Below, one piece after another: positions 1 through 9,548 of a stretch of DNA of 64,000 bases. The stretch's first letter is position 1. Every line of letters begins with the position of its first letter. The stretch lies in NCBI RefSeq assembly GCF_014698755.1, contig NZ_JACJTO010000002.1, positions 124,001-188,000 on the forward strand, written 5' to 3'. The stretch comes from Aphanizomenon flos-aquae FACHB-1287 (GTDB lineage: Bacteria > Cyanobacteriota > Cyanobacteriia > Cyanobacteriales > Nostocaceae). The notes below the pieces were generated by a model. That model had not been told where the DNA came from. It was given only the letters and a program-made list of their open reading frames with translations, and did not search any database. Both the position numbers and the translations under genes were made by a program.

Positions 1-2
1 CC

Positions 3-2096
3 TTTGTGGGGTTGTTACGTGCTGCGGAAATTATGCGCGGTGTGAGTACATTAAGTGATGCAACTTTTGCGGAAGTGGAAACCAGCGAGAGGTTATTTAA
101 GGAATTTGATCAGGCTGCGAAACCTTTTAAAAGGTTATTAGATATTTATGTTTCTCAATTTTTTGGTGTGAAACAAGCTAAGAATTTTTTAGAAAGATTT
201 GGTATAAATGCGATTAATGCTAACCCTGAAAATATGAATGCTGCTGATATTGCGGTATATGAGGAAGCGAGAAAGCTATTTGAAGAAAAGCGGTTTTTTC
301 ATTGGGATTTGGAATTTCCAGAGGTTTTTATTGATTTAGAAAGTGCTAGTTGGAAAGAAAATTCCGGTTTTCATGCTGTTATCGGAAATCCACCTTATAT
401 TAGAAGTATTAGATTAAAAGAAGTCGATATACAATCATGGAGTTATTATCCTTTAGTATATCAATCCGCAGCGAAAAGAGAATATGATATTTATTTATGT
501 TTTATTGAAAAAGGATTAGAGTTAATTAATAGTTATGGTTATTCAGGTTTAATTATTCCTAATAAATGGTTTACTACTAGAGTTGGGGAGTCAATTAGAA
601 ATTTACTTTTTCGTGAAAAAGCAATTAAATCTATTGTTGATTTTACATCGTTTCAAGTTTTTTCAGATGCTACTACTTATGTTTGCTTGTTATTCTTGAA
701 TAAGCGCTTAAATCATGACATTAATGTAGCTATTTTAAATGATTTTATTGATAATGAAAAACCTTTACCATATATTCAAGGTAATTGGAATATAGGAATA
801 TTAGCTTATAACGATTTGGGGTTAAATAGTTGGAATTTTGCTTTAGATGCTACACAATCTTTACTCAAAAAATTATTATCTTTACCTAAAATTGAAGATA
901 TTGCTAAAGTCTTTGCTGGTACAAGTACCAGTGCTGATTCTATATTTAGACTTGGGAAAATAAAAGATCAGGATAATATATTTTATTCCAAAATTTTAGA
1001 AAAATTAGTAAAAATTGAACCGCAATTAGTTAAATCATGTTTAACTGGACAAAATATTAATTCTTATGTGTATGATGATGATAGTTGTTTATTATTTCCT
1101 TATGATTCTCATCATAATTTATTAACTGCTAATCAGTTACAAGAAAATTATCCTATTGCATGGTCATATATTGATAATGAAATGATTAAAAATGGTCTTA
1201 AAAATAGAGAAAATGGTAGATTTCTAGATAAAGATGATTGGTATTGTTATGGTTATCCGCGAAATTTACAGTTACAGCAATTCCCGAAAATAGTATTTCC
1301 TGATGTTGCAAGTAAAGCCAGATTTACTGTTAATTTTTATGGACATTATCTTATTGATACTGTATATGGTATGCAATTAAAACCAGATGTGAAAATTTCT
1401 CTGTTAGCATTAACCGCTATTTTAAATAGTTCAGTGATGACTTGGTTTCTAAAAACTACTGGAACTAATTTAAGGGGTGGTTATTTTAGAATGAAAACGG
1501 CTTATATTAATCCTTTTCCTATTCCTAATATCAACTTTATCACAGAAAGCGATCGCCGTCAAACTTATCTAGAAAACACAATTAACCTTTACCAACAATA
1601 TCAAATCAATCATAACCCAAATATCCTACTTAGCCAAATTGATCACCACCTCAACCAACAACCAGAACAAGCAGACGTAATTCATGACTTACTCGCATAT
1701 TTAGCCGAACAAATGATAGAATTAAATAAACAAAAACAAACAGAAATCAAAGGCTTTTTAACATGGTTAGCAAGATTAATCGGTACTGACATTGATAATC
1801 TTACCAATAAATCTAAAATTCAAAATTATTTAGGTGATTATTATAAACAAAAACAAGCAGACAACCATTTAACCCTTGACGAATTAATTGATATTCTCAA
1901 GAAAAACAAGAAAAAACTAAAAATTGATATCAGCGGTAGAAAAGAACAAGAAACATTAGCAAAAGAATATCAAGCCAGTTTAAATACACTCCTACCCATC
2001 AAAAAACAACTAAAACAATGTGATTGGTTAATTGATGAAATCGTTTATAAACTATATAAATTAACTCCAGAAGAAAAAGCGATTATTGAGGGATAA
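3..2096 (+). CDS. Eco57I-type DNA methyltransferase / type IIG restriction-modification protein (5'-truncated by window)
   Basis: The reading frame is open to the left edge, so the true start and N-terminal part lie outside the window; the GTG at position 6 is not a convincing start. About 697 residues are visible. The adenine-methyltransferase motif NPPY is encoded at 387-398, followed by a region typical of Eco57I-like methylases and a C-terminal part resembling TaqI-like specificity domains. The extreme C-terminus (from about nt 1600) is Gln/Lys-rich. Such proteins methylate adenine in a target sequence and often carry a nuclease domain at the N-terminus, which cannot be checked here. One HIP1 octamer lies near 1550. 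Function as methylase is well supported; whether it also cuts DNA is unknown. Confidence 0.8.
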   Translation, partial: FVGLLRAAEIMRGVSTLSDATFAEVETSERLFKEFDQAAKPFKRLLDIYVSQFFGVKQAKNFLERFGINAINANPENMNAADIAVYEEARKLFEEKRFFHWDLEFPEVFIDLESASWKENSGFHAVIGNPPYIRSIRLKEVDIQSWSYYPLVYQSAAKREYDIYLCFIEKGLELINSYGYSGLIIPNKWFTTRVGESIRNLLFREKAIKSIVDFTSFQVFSDATTYVCLLFLNKRLNHDINVAILNDFIDNEKPLPYIQGNWNIGILAYNDLGLNSWNFALDATQSLLKKLLSLPKIEDIAKVFAGTSTSADSIFRLGKIKDQDNIFYSKILEKLVKIEPQLVKSCLTGQNINSYVYDDDSCLLFPYDSHHNLLTANQLQENYPIAWSYIDNEMIKNGLKNRENGRFLDKDDWYCYGYPRNLQLQQFPKIVFPDVASKARFTVNFYGHYLIDTVYGMQLKPDVKISLLALTAILNSSVMTWFLKTTGTNLRGGYFRMKTAYINPFPIPNINFITESDRRQTYLENTINLYQQYQINHNPNILLSQIDHHLNQQPEQADVIHDLLAYLAEQMIELNKQKQTEIKGFLTWLARLIGTDIDNLTNKSKIQNYLGDYYKQKQADNHLTLDELIDILKKNKKKLKIDISGRKEQETLAKEYQASLNTLLPIKKQLKQCDWLIDEIVYKLYKLTPEEKAIIEG

Positions 2097-2178
2097 AATA
2101 TCCCTTATTTGGTCAAAAATCATCAATTCTTGTCAGAAGTTGGGAATCTCAATGTACTACTGACAATTTGCAGAAAAC

Positions 2179-2382
2179 TTACAACATCATCATTAAATCT
2201 GCAAAACCGTAAATACTAATTCCTAATAAGAGTAATGCAGCAAATTGGGTAATACGTCCTTCAATTAAAAATGTGTAGTTTTCACCATTGGAAGACATTG
2301 CTTCCCTAACCAATATAGAAGTTGAAGCCCCAATTACAAAACTTAAACCCAGTATAATATAAGGCAGAAATGTTGAATGTCG
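2179..2382 (-). pseudogene. 3' fragment of a small membrane-protein gene
   Basis: Translating the minus strand gives an open stretch of about 67 codons ending at TAA (2179-2181), with two hydrophobic segments (one near LPYIILGLSFVIGAST, one near FAALLLLGISIYGFADLM). There is no start codon: the frame is closed by TAA at 2383-2385, right where the sequence changes character toward the IS scar at 2434-2905. I read it as the C-terminal end of a membrane-protein gene cut off by the insertion. The family is not recognised. Confidence 0.4.
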
Positions 2383-2433
2383 TTACAAAACTTTACATAT
2401 TTAAGTATAGTAGTATTATCAAGGGTAAAAATG

Positions 2434-2905
2434 TCAACATTTCATAATATCTTCCATCCAATGAACATAACTGATTTGTTGACACATACAAGCTTGAAGA
2501 TAGCGGAATTTATCTAACATCTTTTCACCCCATTTTTTCGGAACAGATACAAGTTGTAAAATCAGATAAGCGATGAGACTAGCATAAATTTGAATAGCAA
2601 TACCATTAACATTTTTAGTGATTAATCTATCCAGTTTTAGGTGCATCTTTAAAAATTTCCATAACAGTTCAACTCCCCATCGTAAACGATATTATCTGTA
2701 ACTGCTACCTCTCCATTGGCAGGTAAATTCGTGACTAACCTAAATTCAGTTTTCGTTTCTAAATCACAAAAATTAATCACTCTGTAAGCGGGAGTATCCT
2801 TCGATACTTCTGCATAAAAGCCTAAATTTTTAATTAATTGTCACCATTGAATATTTTTCTGGTTTTTGATTAATTCAACTAAAGGCCTTATTTGAGGGTC
2901 TAATT
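2434..2905 (-). pseudogene. IS4-family transposase remnant
   Basis: The only intact open frame (2434-2646) begins MHLKLDRLITKN and matches the C-terminal end of IS4-family DDE transposases. Upstream on the minus strand the same protein can be followed through an in-frame TGA (in NIQW-stop-QLIKNLGFYAE, about 2845), a segment reading RVINFCDLETKTEFRLVTNL, and then a frame change just before RWGVELLWKFLKMH (about 2660-2680). The N-terminal half, with most catalytic residues, is absent. The element is dead and probably caused the truncation of the neighbouring membrane-protein gene at 2179-2382. Exact ends and terminal repeats were not determined. Confidence 0.65.
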
Positions 2906-2920
2906 AGGAAATGCTATAGT

Positions 2921-5836
2921 TTACTTAGTTTCCATCCAATTATCTCCTGCATGAATATCAACAACTAAAGGAACAGATAAAGAAACAGCATTTTCCATTA
3001 CCGACTTAATTTGTAGTTGCAATTCTTCCCATTCTTGGGGAGGAACTTCAAAAACTAATTCATCATGAACTTGTAACAACAACCGCGCTTGATATTTCTT
3101 TAACACCTGATGCAATTGTACCATTGCTATTTTGATAATATCCGCACTAGAACCTTGAATTGGTGCATTAGCAGCAGAACGAAGTAACCCAGCATCATAT
3201 TGACCTAAATTTTTTAATTTCTGCAAATTAATATCTTCCAATTTACTCCCTTTTAGCTGAAGCAAACTATTATTAGTAAATTCAAAATAACGTCGTCTAC
3301 CCAAAATTGTTTCCACATAACCATAAGCAATTGCTTCCTTTTTTACTCGCTCCAAATATGCAAAAATATGAGCATATCTTTGATTAAATCTCTCAATAAA
3401 TAATTTCGCATCTACTAGATTTATTCCCGTTTCCCTAGCAAATTTTTGTGATCCCATACCATAAATTACCCCAAAATTAATCGTCTTTGCAAACCGTCTT
3501 TCATCAGCAGAAATATCTTCTTTCTCAAAAACTAATTTTGCAGTCAACCTATGAATATCTTCATTTTCATGATATGCTTGAATTAATACAGGTTCTTGAC
3601 TCAAATGCGCTAAAATCCTCAACTCAATTTGAGAATAATCAGCAGCTACCATTAACCAACCTGATTCCGGTAAAAACGCTTTTCTAATTTGTCTACTAAA
3701 AGCAGTCCGAATCGGGATATTTTGTAAATTGGGATGAGAAGAAGATAACCTCCCTGTAGAAGTTGCAGTTTGGTTAAAATCAGTATGTAATCTTTGGCTT
3801 TTGGGATGTACTAAAGCTGGTAAAGCATCTACATAGGTAGACTTTAATTTGGCTAAAGTTCGATTTTCAATAATCGCTTTTACAAATCCAGTATGATCAA
3901 CTTCTTGCAGTTTTTCTAAAGTTCCTGCGTCTGTAGAATAACCAGTTTGAATCTTGCGAGAATATTTGGTACTTAAACCTAACTTTTCAAACAAAATATG
4001 ACTCAATTGTTTAGGAGAACCTAAATTAAATTTTTCTCCAGCAATTTCAATAGCTGTTATTTCTAACTTGGCTAATTCTGTTTCTAACTGCTGTGAAAGT
4101 TCTTGCAAATAATCTGAATTAATGCGAACTCCCGTATATTCAACTTCCGCTAAAACTTCTTCTAACGGTTGTTCTACCTCATTTAAAAGTTTATATAAAG
4201 TTGGTGTTTCTGCTAACTTCTCCTGTAATTTTCCTACTAATCTAAACGTAGAATAAACATCCATTCCGCAATAATCAGCAACCGCAGAAATACTAATATC
4301 TGCAATGGTTTTACCTTTAGGAACTAAATCTCCATAACTTTTTGCACTTAATCCCAAATATCGTAAAGATAAATCAGTTAAATTATGACTACTATCTGGA
4401 TTAATTAAATAACTAGCTAACATAGTATCAAAGACCACCCCAGCTAAATTAATTCCTTGACACCGCAGAATTAAACGATCAAATTTAGCATTTTGTAAAG
4501 CCTTAGGATAATCAGCACTTTCTAAAATTGGCCGCAGTTTTGCTAATACTAAATCTCGATTTAAATTATTACCGTTTTTATGACCAATGGGAATATAAGC
4601 AAGTTCATTTGATTGCATTCCCCAACAGCAACCAATTCCTACTAAATCTGCATCTTGTGGTTCTAAAGCCGTAGTTTCTGTATCCCAAGCAACCGGGTTT
4701 TCTGGATTTTTTAGCGTCTGTAAAAGTTCCACTAAATCTATTAATTTAGCTTCCGTATTAATAATGCGTGGTTGAATTGGTAATTCCGTTTTCTTCATTA
4801 CTTGTGCTGTATCTTCCGCACTAAAAAACCACAAATCATCATTGGTTTCTGTAATTATTTCTGCTACCTGATTTTTTGCAACCTCTCCACCAAATTTTTC
4901 TTGTATCTCATTAATTGTATTTAAAAACCTTTTAAATTCTAATTTCTCTAAAATGGGAATCAGTCGATGATGATCAAAACCTGTTAATTGACAATCTTCT
5001 AAATCAATTTCCAAAGGAACATCACAAACTATTTTAGCTAAATAACGAGATTTTTCCGCGTCTTCCTTACCAGTAATTAGTTTTTTCTGAACTGCACCTT
5101 TAATTTCATCTAAAGCACCATAAATCTGGTCAAGAGAATTATAGGTATTTAATAATTGTACGGCTGTTTTTTCACCAATTCCCCGGACACCGGGAATATT
5201 ATCTGATTTATCACCACATAAAGCTTTAAAATCAACAACTTGCGTCGGTAATATTCCTAATTTTTCCTTAACTTCTTCTGCTCTAAATTCAGCAATACTA
5301 TTTGTAGAACGTTTTAAAGCCTCTGGAGTAAAATTTAAAATTGTAATTTCCTTATCAGCATCAATTAATTGAAACAAATCCCTATCACCAGAAAGAATCT
5401 TAACTTGATATCCAGAACCTGCGGCTTTTTCTGCTAATGTTCCTAATACATCATCTGCTTCATAACCAGGAGCAGTAATAATTGGTAAATTTAAACATTG
5501 CAATAACTCATAAAGGTTTTCTAAATCGGGAATAAAGTCTTCCGGTGTTTCTGCGCGTCCAGCTTTGTAAGTATCATCAGCTTCATGACGGAAAGTAGGT
5601 AAAGCCAAATCAAAAGCCACCGCTAAGGCTTGGGGTTGTTGGGTGGCCATTACTTCTAACAAACATTTCATAAAACCAAAGCAAACACTGGTAGGAATAC
5701 CAGATTTTGTGCGAAGTCCCCCATCTCTACCCTTAGCAAAAGCAAAGTAGGAACGAAAAGCTAGTGAGTGTCCATCAATGAGGATGAATGTAGGCTTGTT
5801 TATCACTGAAGAATCAAAAATCAACTGTTTAACCAA
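2921..5836 (-). CDS. polA: DNA polymerase I
   Basis: 971 residues, the usual length for a three-domain Pol I. Residues about 15-300 are the 5'-3' (FEN-like) exonuclease with YEADD, GDRDLFQLI and the helix-hairpin-helix NIPGVRGIGEKTA. The 3'-5' exonuclease domain follows, with an intact metal motif DTET (Asp385, Glu387), so proofreading is probably functional. The polymerase domain has motif A DYSQIELR (about 731), motif B RRFAKTINFGVIYG and motif C VHDEL (about 924). It fills gaps in repair and removes Okazaki primers in the cytoplasm. The start at 5836 is the most upstream ATG. It is transcribed alone, divergently from the dihydrouridine synthase at 5933. Confidence 0.97.
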   Translation of the reverse strand: MVKQLIFDSSVINKPTFILIDGHSLAFRSYFAFAKGRDGGLRTKSGIPTSVCFGFMKCLLEVMATQQPQALAVAFDLALPTFRHEADDTYKAGRAETPEDFIPDLENLYELLQCLNLPIITAPGYEADDVLGTLAEKAAGSGYQVKILSGDRDLFQLIDADKEITILNFTPEALKRSTNSIAEFRAEEVKEKLGILPTQVVDFKALCGDKSDNIPGVRGIGEKTAVQLLNTYNSLDQIYGALDEIKGAVQKKLITGKEDAEKSRYLAKIVCDVPLEIDLEDCQLTGFDHHRLIPILEKLEFKRFLNTINEIQEKFGGEVAKNQVAEIITETNDDLWFFSAEDTAQVMKKTELPIQPRIINTEAKLIDLVELLQTLKNPENPVAWDTETTALEPQDADLVGIGCCWGMQSNELAYIPIGHKNGNNLNRDLVLAKLRPILESADYPKALQNAKFDRLILRCQGINLAGVVFDTMLASYLINPDSSHNLTDLSLRYLGLSAKSYGDLVPKGKTIADISISAVADYCGMDVYSTFRLVGKLQEKLAETPTLYKLLNEVEQPLEEVLAEVEYTGVRINSDYLQELSQQLETELAKLEITAIEIAGEKFNLGSPKQLSHILFEKLGLSTKYSRKIQTGYSTDAGTLEKLQEVDHTGFVKAIIENRTLAKLKSTYVDALPALVHPKSQRLHTDFNQTATSTGRLSSSHPNLQNIPIRTAFSRQIRKAFLPESGWLMVAADYSQIELRILAHLSQEPVLIQAYHENEDIHRLTAKLVFEKEDISADERRFAKTINFGVIYGMGSQKFARETGINLVDAKLFIERFNQRYAHIFAYLERVKKEAIAYGYVETILGRRRYFEFTNNSLLQLKGSKLEDINLQKLKNLGQYDAGLLRSAANAPIQGSSADIIKIAMVQLHQVLKKYQARLLLQVHDELVFEVPPQEWEELQLQIKSVMENAVSLSVPLVVDIHAGDNWMETK

Positions 5837-5932
5837 ATTCAGAAAACCATTCTATTCTAATTTTTTTTATGGGTTATGTTAAAGAAACCCACTCACTATT
5901 TTTTAATCCAGTGATGCTTTATTTAACCCTCT

Positions 5933-6952
5933 ATGTCCCAGGTAGCACTCCCCCAATCTCTTGAGAAAGACTTACCATTCACCGCCCTTGCACCCATGCA
6001 GGACGTAACTAACCTCTGGTTTATGAAGGTCATTTCTCAATATGGCAGCCCTGATTACTTCTTTACCGAGTATTTCCGCGTCAATGATACCTCACGGCTC
6101 AACCGTGGCATTTTAGCAGCAATCACCGAAAACGATACTGGTCGCCCCGTTTTTGCCCAAATGATTGGCGAAAGCATCCCCGACCTAGTCAGAACAGCCA
6201 AAGAACTCTGTAAATATAATATCGCCGGAGTAGACTTAAACATGGGCTGTCCAGCGCCGAGAATCTATCGCAAAAACGTCGGAGGTGGATTACTGCGAGA
6301 ACCGGAAAAGGTAGATCGGATTTTAGGAGAACTGCGTGCCGCCGTAAATGATAGACCTTTAACCGTGAAAATGCGTCTAGGTTTTGAAAATACAGATAAC
6401 TTTTATCAAATTTTAGATATCATCAACCATCATAACATTGATTTGTTGAGTTTGCATGGTCGCACAGTTAAAGATATGTATCATGGGGCAGTGAAGTATG
6501 ATTTGATTGCGGAAGCAGTGAGACGGGTTCATTGTCCGGTTATGGCTAATGGTAATATCAACTCGGCTAAAACAGCCCTAAAAGTGCTTTCACAAACAGG
6601 GGCAGCAGGTGTAATGGTAGGGCGTTGGGCGATTGGGAATCCCTGGCTTTTTCATCAAATTCGTCAGGCTTTAGAAGGAAAAGAGATCACACCAGTTCCT
6701 TTAGTAGAAGTACGTAATTATATTGATTGTTTATGGAAAACTCCCACAGCCTCAACTATGCCAGAACGAGCACGGGTAGGCTACCTGAAAATGTTTCTTA
6801 ACTACATTGCTTTGAGTATTGATACTGAAGGTGATTTTCTGCGGTTGATGCGACGAGCCCAGAATGAGGTAGAATTGTTTAGTATTTGCGATCGCTTTTT
6901 GCTTGTAGATGTGACGCAAACCTTAGCCCTAGCACCTGTTTTGAATGTGTAA
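5933..6952 (+). CDS. tRNA-dihydrouridine synthase family protein
   Basis: 339-residue TIM-barrel flavoprotein of the Dus family, which reduces uridine to dihydrouridine in tRNA with NADPH and FMN. Seen: the N-terminal APMQDVTN (FMN site), the NMGCP motif with catalytic Cys106, KMRLGF, LHGRT and the phosphate-binding end GVMVGRWAIGNPWLF. The segment YFFTEYFRVNDTSRLNR is typical of a cyanobacterial branch and makes assignment to DusA, B or C unsafe. The start ATG sits 96 bp from the divergent polA start, leaving room for both promoters. It is convergent with the SLH protein gene, separated by the triple hairpin repeat. Confidence 0.9.
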   Translation: MSQVALPQSLEKDLPFTALAPMQDVTNLWFMKVISQYGSPDYFFTEYFRVNDTSRLNRGILAAITENDTGRPVFAQMIGESIPDLVRTAKELCKYNIAGVDLNMGCPAPRIYRKNVGGGLLREPEKVDRILGELRAAVNDRPLTVKMRLGFENTDNFYQILDIINHHNIDLLSLHGRTVKDMYHGAVKYDLIAEAVRRVHCPVMANGNINSAKTALKVLSQTGAAGVMVGRWAIGNPWLFHQIRQALEGKEITPVPLVEVRNYIDCLWKTPTASTMPERARVGYLKMFLNYIALSIDTEGDFLRLMRRAQNEVELFSICDRFLLVDVTQTLALAPVLNV

Positions 6953-6995
6953 TTACAGCAAATCACCACCAAACAAAGTACAAATATGAATAGTA

Positions 6996-7136
6996 AAACT
7001 CTTATGGGGTGGGCATCTTACCCGCCCATATATAATTAATTTAAACTCTTGTGGGTTGGGCATACTACCCGCCCATACTTAACTCATTTAAACTCTTATG
7101 GGGTGGGCATCTTACCCACCCATATTTAACTCATTT
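6996..7136. repeat. Three tandem 47-bp copies of a hairpin repeat
   Basis: Three direct copies begin at 6996, 7043 and 7090, each starting AAACTCTTRTGGG and containing an imperfect palindrome of the form GGGTGGGCATCTTACCCGCCC. The copies differ by a few bases. They occupy the gap between two convergent genes and could fold into three GC-rich hairpins. A related GCGGGC/GCCCGC core appears at 24326-24342 and near 33200. Confidence 0.9.
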
Positions 7137-7197
7137 AAATGAAATGTATTGTACAAGTATCCCTTCCAGAACAGAAGGGATAGGAAACAAAATATGA

Positions 7198-9321
7198 TCA
7201 AGTTACGGTAATCATCACGCCTTCACTTTCATATCCCAACCTGTCCACAGCACATATTGCATAATTTCCCGGTGAGACTGTCGCAAAGGTAGTACCAGCA
7301 GATAAAATCCGTTGAATTATCCAATTATTGCCATTTTGTAAATATAGAGTCCAAGAACGCACAGCTTGATTATCTCCGGGTTCCCAGTTTAATTTCCCAT
7401 CAACAAACTTGAGATTTTTCGGCGGCCGTAGCGTTATTGAAGTTTGCCATGACATACTAGGAATTAGAGCAGGACTGGGATAATAGGTTTTAAATTGGTC
7501 AGCAATACCCTGGCGATTTTCTTTAATGCCCGTCATACTGAAAAAGATATTACCCAAGGACAGATTAGCCGCTAAATTCCGAGAAATCTGAATTTGCTTG
7601 GCAATTTCGCTATTTTTCCACTCCTTACCATCTAATTGTCCCAGATTATTACCAGCATAGACATGACGCTGTTTAATATTAATTTCCGTCCACCATTTTA
7701 GCAAAGCTTGATAACTTTGTTTGGTTTGGTCAGTGCGCCAGTAAAGTTGGGGAGCAATATAATCTATCCAACCTTGTTGTAGCCATTTCTTAGAATCTGC
7801 ATAGAGGACACCATAGGCATCTAACCCCACAATTCCCGCAGGTTCTCCAGACCGATAAATCCCAAAGGGACTAATTCCAAATTTAACATGAGGCTTGGCC
7901 GCTTTAATTCCCTGAGAAAGTCGCAATACCATTTGATTGACGTTTTCTCGTCGCCAATCTTCTAGATTTAGTTTACCCCCACTGCGTTGATAAGCTGCGT
8001 AGGTTTTATTATCGGGAAAAGGCTTACCAGATATGGGATAGGGGTAAAAATAGTCATCTAAATGAATAGCATCTAAATCATAACGACTAACAACATCAAT
8101 AATGACATTGTATGCTCTATCTTGAACTATTTTTGCACCGGGGTCCATCCATTGTTGACTACCCCATTGATAAACCACCTCCGGGTTAGTAACTGCAATG
8201 TGAGGACGAACGGGAGAAACTTGACTATTTGCCCTAGCACGGTAAGGATTAAACCAAGCGTGTAATTCAATATTGCGTTTATGACATTCAGAAATCGCCA
8301 ACTCCAAAGGGTCATAAAATGGTGTTGGAGCTTTTCCCTGAGTTCCTGTTATCCAAGCACTCCAAGGTTCTAACTCAGAAGCATATAAAGCATCACCTTC
8401 TGGTCTTACCTGCAAAACTAAAGCATTGAAATTCAACGATTGTAATTGTTTAATAATCGCCACCAATTCCGCCTTCTGTTGTTCTACAGGCAGTCCCGGT
8501 TTAGAAGGCCAATCACTATTCCACACCGACGCAACCCAAGCCCCCCGAAACTCTCGATGATGGTTGACCTTGACGGTATTATTTGTAGGTGCAGGTTTCT
8601 GTTTATTTAGGGTTGGTGGAATCACAAGATAATCAGAAGGGATTTTTTCCGCCTTTCCCAAATATACTAAAGTCTGATAAACCATCACTGCCACATCCGC
8701 ACGAGTAGCATCTATTTTATAATTTAGTATTTTCCCAGTCGGATAACTTACTACCCAGCCAAGACGAGTCGCTAAAGCTATTTGATTAATTCCATAGTAA
8801 GGAATTAAAGACGCATCTTCATAAATTTCTGGAAGTTTACTAACTAAATCCGGGTCAACTTTACCAGCAAGGATTGGACTCAAACCATTGACTATTGCCA
8901 CTAAAGCATCACCTCTGGCAATGCTTTCATCTACACCAAAACGCTTGTTTGGATAACCAGTCAAAAATCCAGTTTCATAGACTTTTTTAATCGCGTTTAT
9001 CGCCCAATGAGCTTGGGGAACATCTACAAAAGGCACATATTCCCGTTTAACTGGTTGGGTAAAAACTGAAGCGATAATGGCCGCAAACTCAGCACGAGTC
9101 ACAGGGTTATCTGGGCGACAAGTTCCATCAGGATAACCGCTGAGAATGCGCCATCTTGCTAAGGCTTCAATAAATGGTCGAGACCAATGACTTTGAATAT
9201 CGGAGAATATCATAGGATTAGATACGATATTTATGTAGTTGTGAGCATCTTCTGTTAATTTAGCAATATTTAGGTTTTTGTAACTTAGTACCAACGTAGT
9301 CAGATATATAAGTTTTTTCAA
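7198..9321 (-). CDS. SLH-domain glycoside hydrolase-like protein (GHL10/DUF187 family)
   Basis: 707 residues. The first about 220 hold S-layer homology repeats (FSDIQSHWSRPFIEAL, GYPDGTCRPDNPVTRAEF, then FVDVPQAHWA and a third more divergent copy), which anchor proteins to the cell wall or outer membrane. From about 255 (REFRGAWVASVWNSDWPSKPG) a GHL10-type TIM barrel begins, with LQVRPEGDALY, HAWFNPYRA, IHLDDYFYP and YIAPQLYW; this family is related to enzymes acting on peptidoglycan or polysaccharide. The last about 75 residues look like a fibronectin-III-type domain. The start used is TTG; an ATG at 9213 (MIFSDIQ) begins exactly at the first SLH repeat and is a good alternative. No clear signal peptide is visible from either start, which is odd for a surface protein. 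Confidence 0.85.
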   Translation of the reverse strand: MKKLIYLTTLVLSYKNLNIAKLTEDAHNYINIVSNPMIFSDIQSHWSRPFIEALARWRILSGYPDGTCRPDNPVTRAEFAAIIASVFTQPVKREYVPFVDVPQAHWAINAIKKVYETGFLTGYPNKRFGVDESIARGDALVAIVNGLSPILAGKVDPDLVSKLPEIYEDASLIPYYGINQIALATRLGWVVSYPTGKILNYKIDATRADVAVMVYQTLVYLGKAEKIPSDYLVIPPTLNKQKPAPTNNTVKVNHHREFRGAWVASVWNSDWPSKPGLPVEQQKAELVAIIKQLQSLNFNALVLQVRPEGDALYASELEPWSAWITGTQGKAPTPFYDPLELAISECHKRNIELHAWFNPYRARANSQVSPVRPHIAVTNPEVVYQWGSQQWMDPGAKIVQDRAYNVIIDVVSRYDLDAIHLDDYFYPYPISGKPFPDNKTYAAYQRSGGKLNLEDWRRENVNQMVLRLSQGIKAAKPHVKFGISPFGIYRSGEPAGIVGLDAYGVLYADSKKWLQQGWIDYIAPQLYWRTDQTKQSYQALLKWWTEINIKQRHVYAGNNLGQLDGKEWKNSEIAKQIQISRNLAANLSLGNIFFSMTGIKENRQGIADQFKTYYPSPALIPSMSWQTSITLRPPKNLKFVDGKLNWEPGDNQAVRSWTLYLQNGNNWIIQRILSAGTTFATVSPGNYAICAVDRLGYESEGVMITVT

Positions 9322-9548
9322 TATCCCTTTTTCAAAAAAAGCGCGTTTATCACCCGATCATCACCTTATTGAGAATATACCCAGTTAATTCTCAAGATTA
9401 TTGAGAATAAAATCAATAAATTAACGAATTTACTAGGGTATTGACACCTTGACATTTTATGCTATTATTATAGTGTAGAATCTGGAGTCTGTTTTATCCA
9501 AAATTTGGATTTCTTAGTAATATATTTTCCTTATACGGAAATCAGCAG

